NCBI GenBank assembly: GCA_022266195.1
Contig: WHVY01000001.1
Coordinates: 20,460,001-20,524,000 of the forward strand
Origin: Tetranychus cinnabarinus
Taxonomy: Eukaryota > Arthropoda > Arachnida > Trombidiformes > Tetranychidae
Direction of reading: 5' to 3'
Length of the DNA: 64,000 nucleotides
This document shows, in pieces, positions 63,815-64,000 of the stretch. Position numbers and translations under genes: made by a program. The notes below the pieces were generated by a model. It was not told the origin of the DNA and did not search any database. It saw only the letters and a list, made by a program, of their open reading frames with translations. Positions within the stretch are counted from its first letter, which is position 1, and every line of letters starts with the position of its first letter.

Positions 63815-64000
63815 GTTTGTAGAGACATGCAAACTAAACCCATCGGTGCTATTGAAAAATGTCTCAAAGCGACAGTTTGCTAGAAAATCGAGGTCAAAGT
63901 TGTAACTTCGATCGCATTTTGTGCAACTATGGAAGCAGATATTTTCACTAAACTCATTCAGCTGATGTAACTTTTAATGGCCAACCATAAAATGATCTCA
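63815..64000 (+). repeat. Direct repeat unit 2, cut by the window end
   Basis: The second copy of the 185-bp unit at 63143. It is preceded by CTAAGAGTTGAGACATTG, which resembles the left end of the 29.6-kb foldback element (TTAAGAGTTAGGACATTG). This suggests the unit belongs to the same repeat superfamily. Confidence 0.7.

Noticed and set aside
1..64000. CRISPR arrays, bacterial operons, rRNA or intact tRNA genes
   Set aside because: None is visible. The gene structure is eukaryotic, and the only repeated palindromes (38.5 kb) lack regular spacing. No sequence folds into a full tRNA.

Overview
This window looks like AT-rich nuclear DNA from a small-genome arthropod, most likely an acarine. 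The genes are split by short introns (mostly 50 to 800 bp) with GTAAG/GTGAG-type donors and pyrimidine-rich acceptors. The identifiable proteins are metazoan: an IRBIT/AHCYL-type adenosylhomocysteinase-like protein, a cathepsin L-like protease, the AAR2 splicing factor and an arthropod-type transmembrane cadherin. A short secreted Gly/Ala-rich protein in the middle of the window is reminiscent of silk proteins, so a silk-spinning mite such as a spider mite is a reasonable but unproven guess.

Layout. Positions 1-27.4 kb are essentially a gene desert. A cluster of foldback repeats lies at about 1.05-2.42 kb, with one weak small ORF inside it. The rest is low-complexity AT-rich sequence with recurring short motifs. 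From about 28.5 to 40 kb the texture changes to mobile-element-derived DNA. Two related elements lie in opposite orientation about 10 kb apart (28751-29549 and 39230-39684). Between them are a 660-bp foldback element, the Gly/Ala-rich secreted-protein gene (minus strand, 30440-30697, with TATA box and poly(A) signal), a Ser/Gly-rich ORF (32409-32648), a GA-rich tract and a cluster of the palindrome GTGAGCTCAC. From 40 to 46.7 kb I see no coding exon, only one strong short hairpin.

The gene-rich part is 46.7-62.5 kb. The AHCYL-type gene (plus, 12 exons, 46757-51137) is followed by the cathepsin L-like gene (plus, 3 exons, 53564-54861) and intronless AAR2 (plus, 55177-56316). The cadherin gene (minus, at least 12 exons, 62483-56497) converges on AAR2, with only 180 bp between the two stop codons. 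All splice junctions given here were worked out by hand and keep the reading frame. The 5' coding ends of the AHCYL-type and cadherin genes are not resolved. The last 0.9 kb carries a direct repeat of the same broad repeat superfamily seen at 29.6-30.2 kb.

The four conserved genes show no functional link. They are unrelated housekeeping, signalling, digestive and adhesion genes that happen to be neighbours. I did not find a new multi-gene system. The most notable non-standard structures are the palindrome cluster, the foldback repeat families and the isolated silk-like gene between inverted repeat copies.
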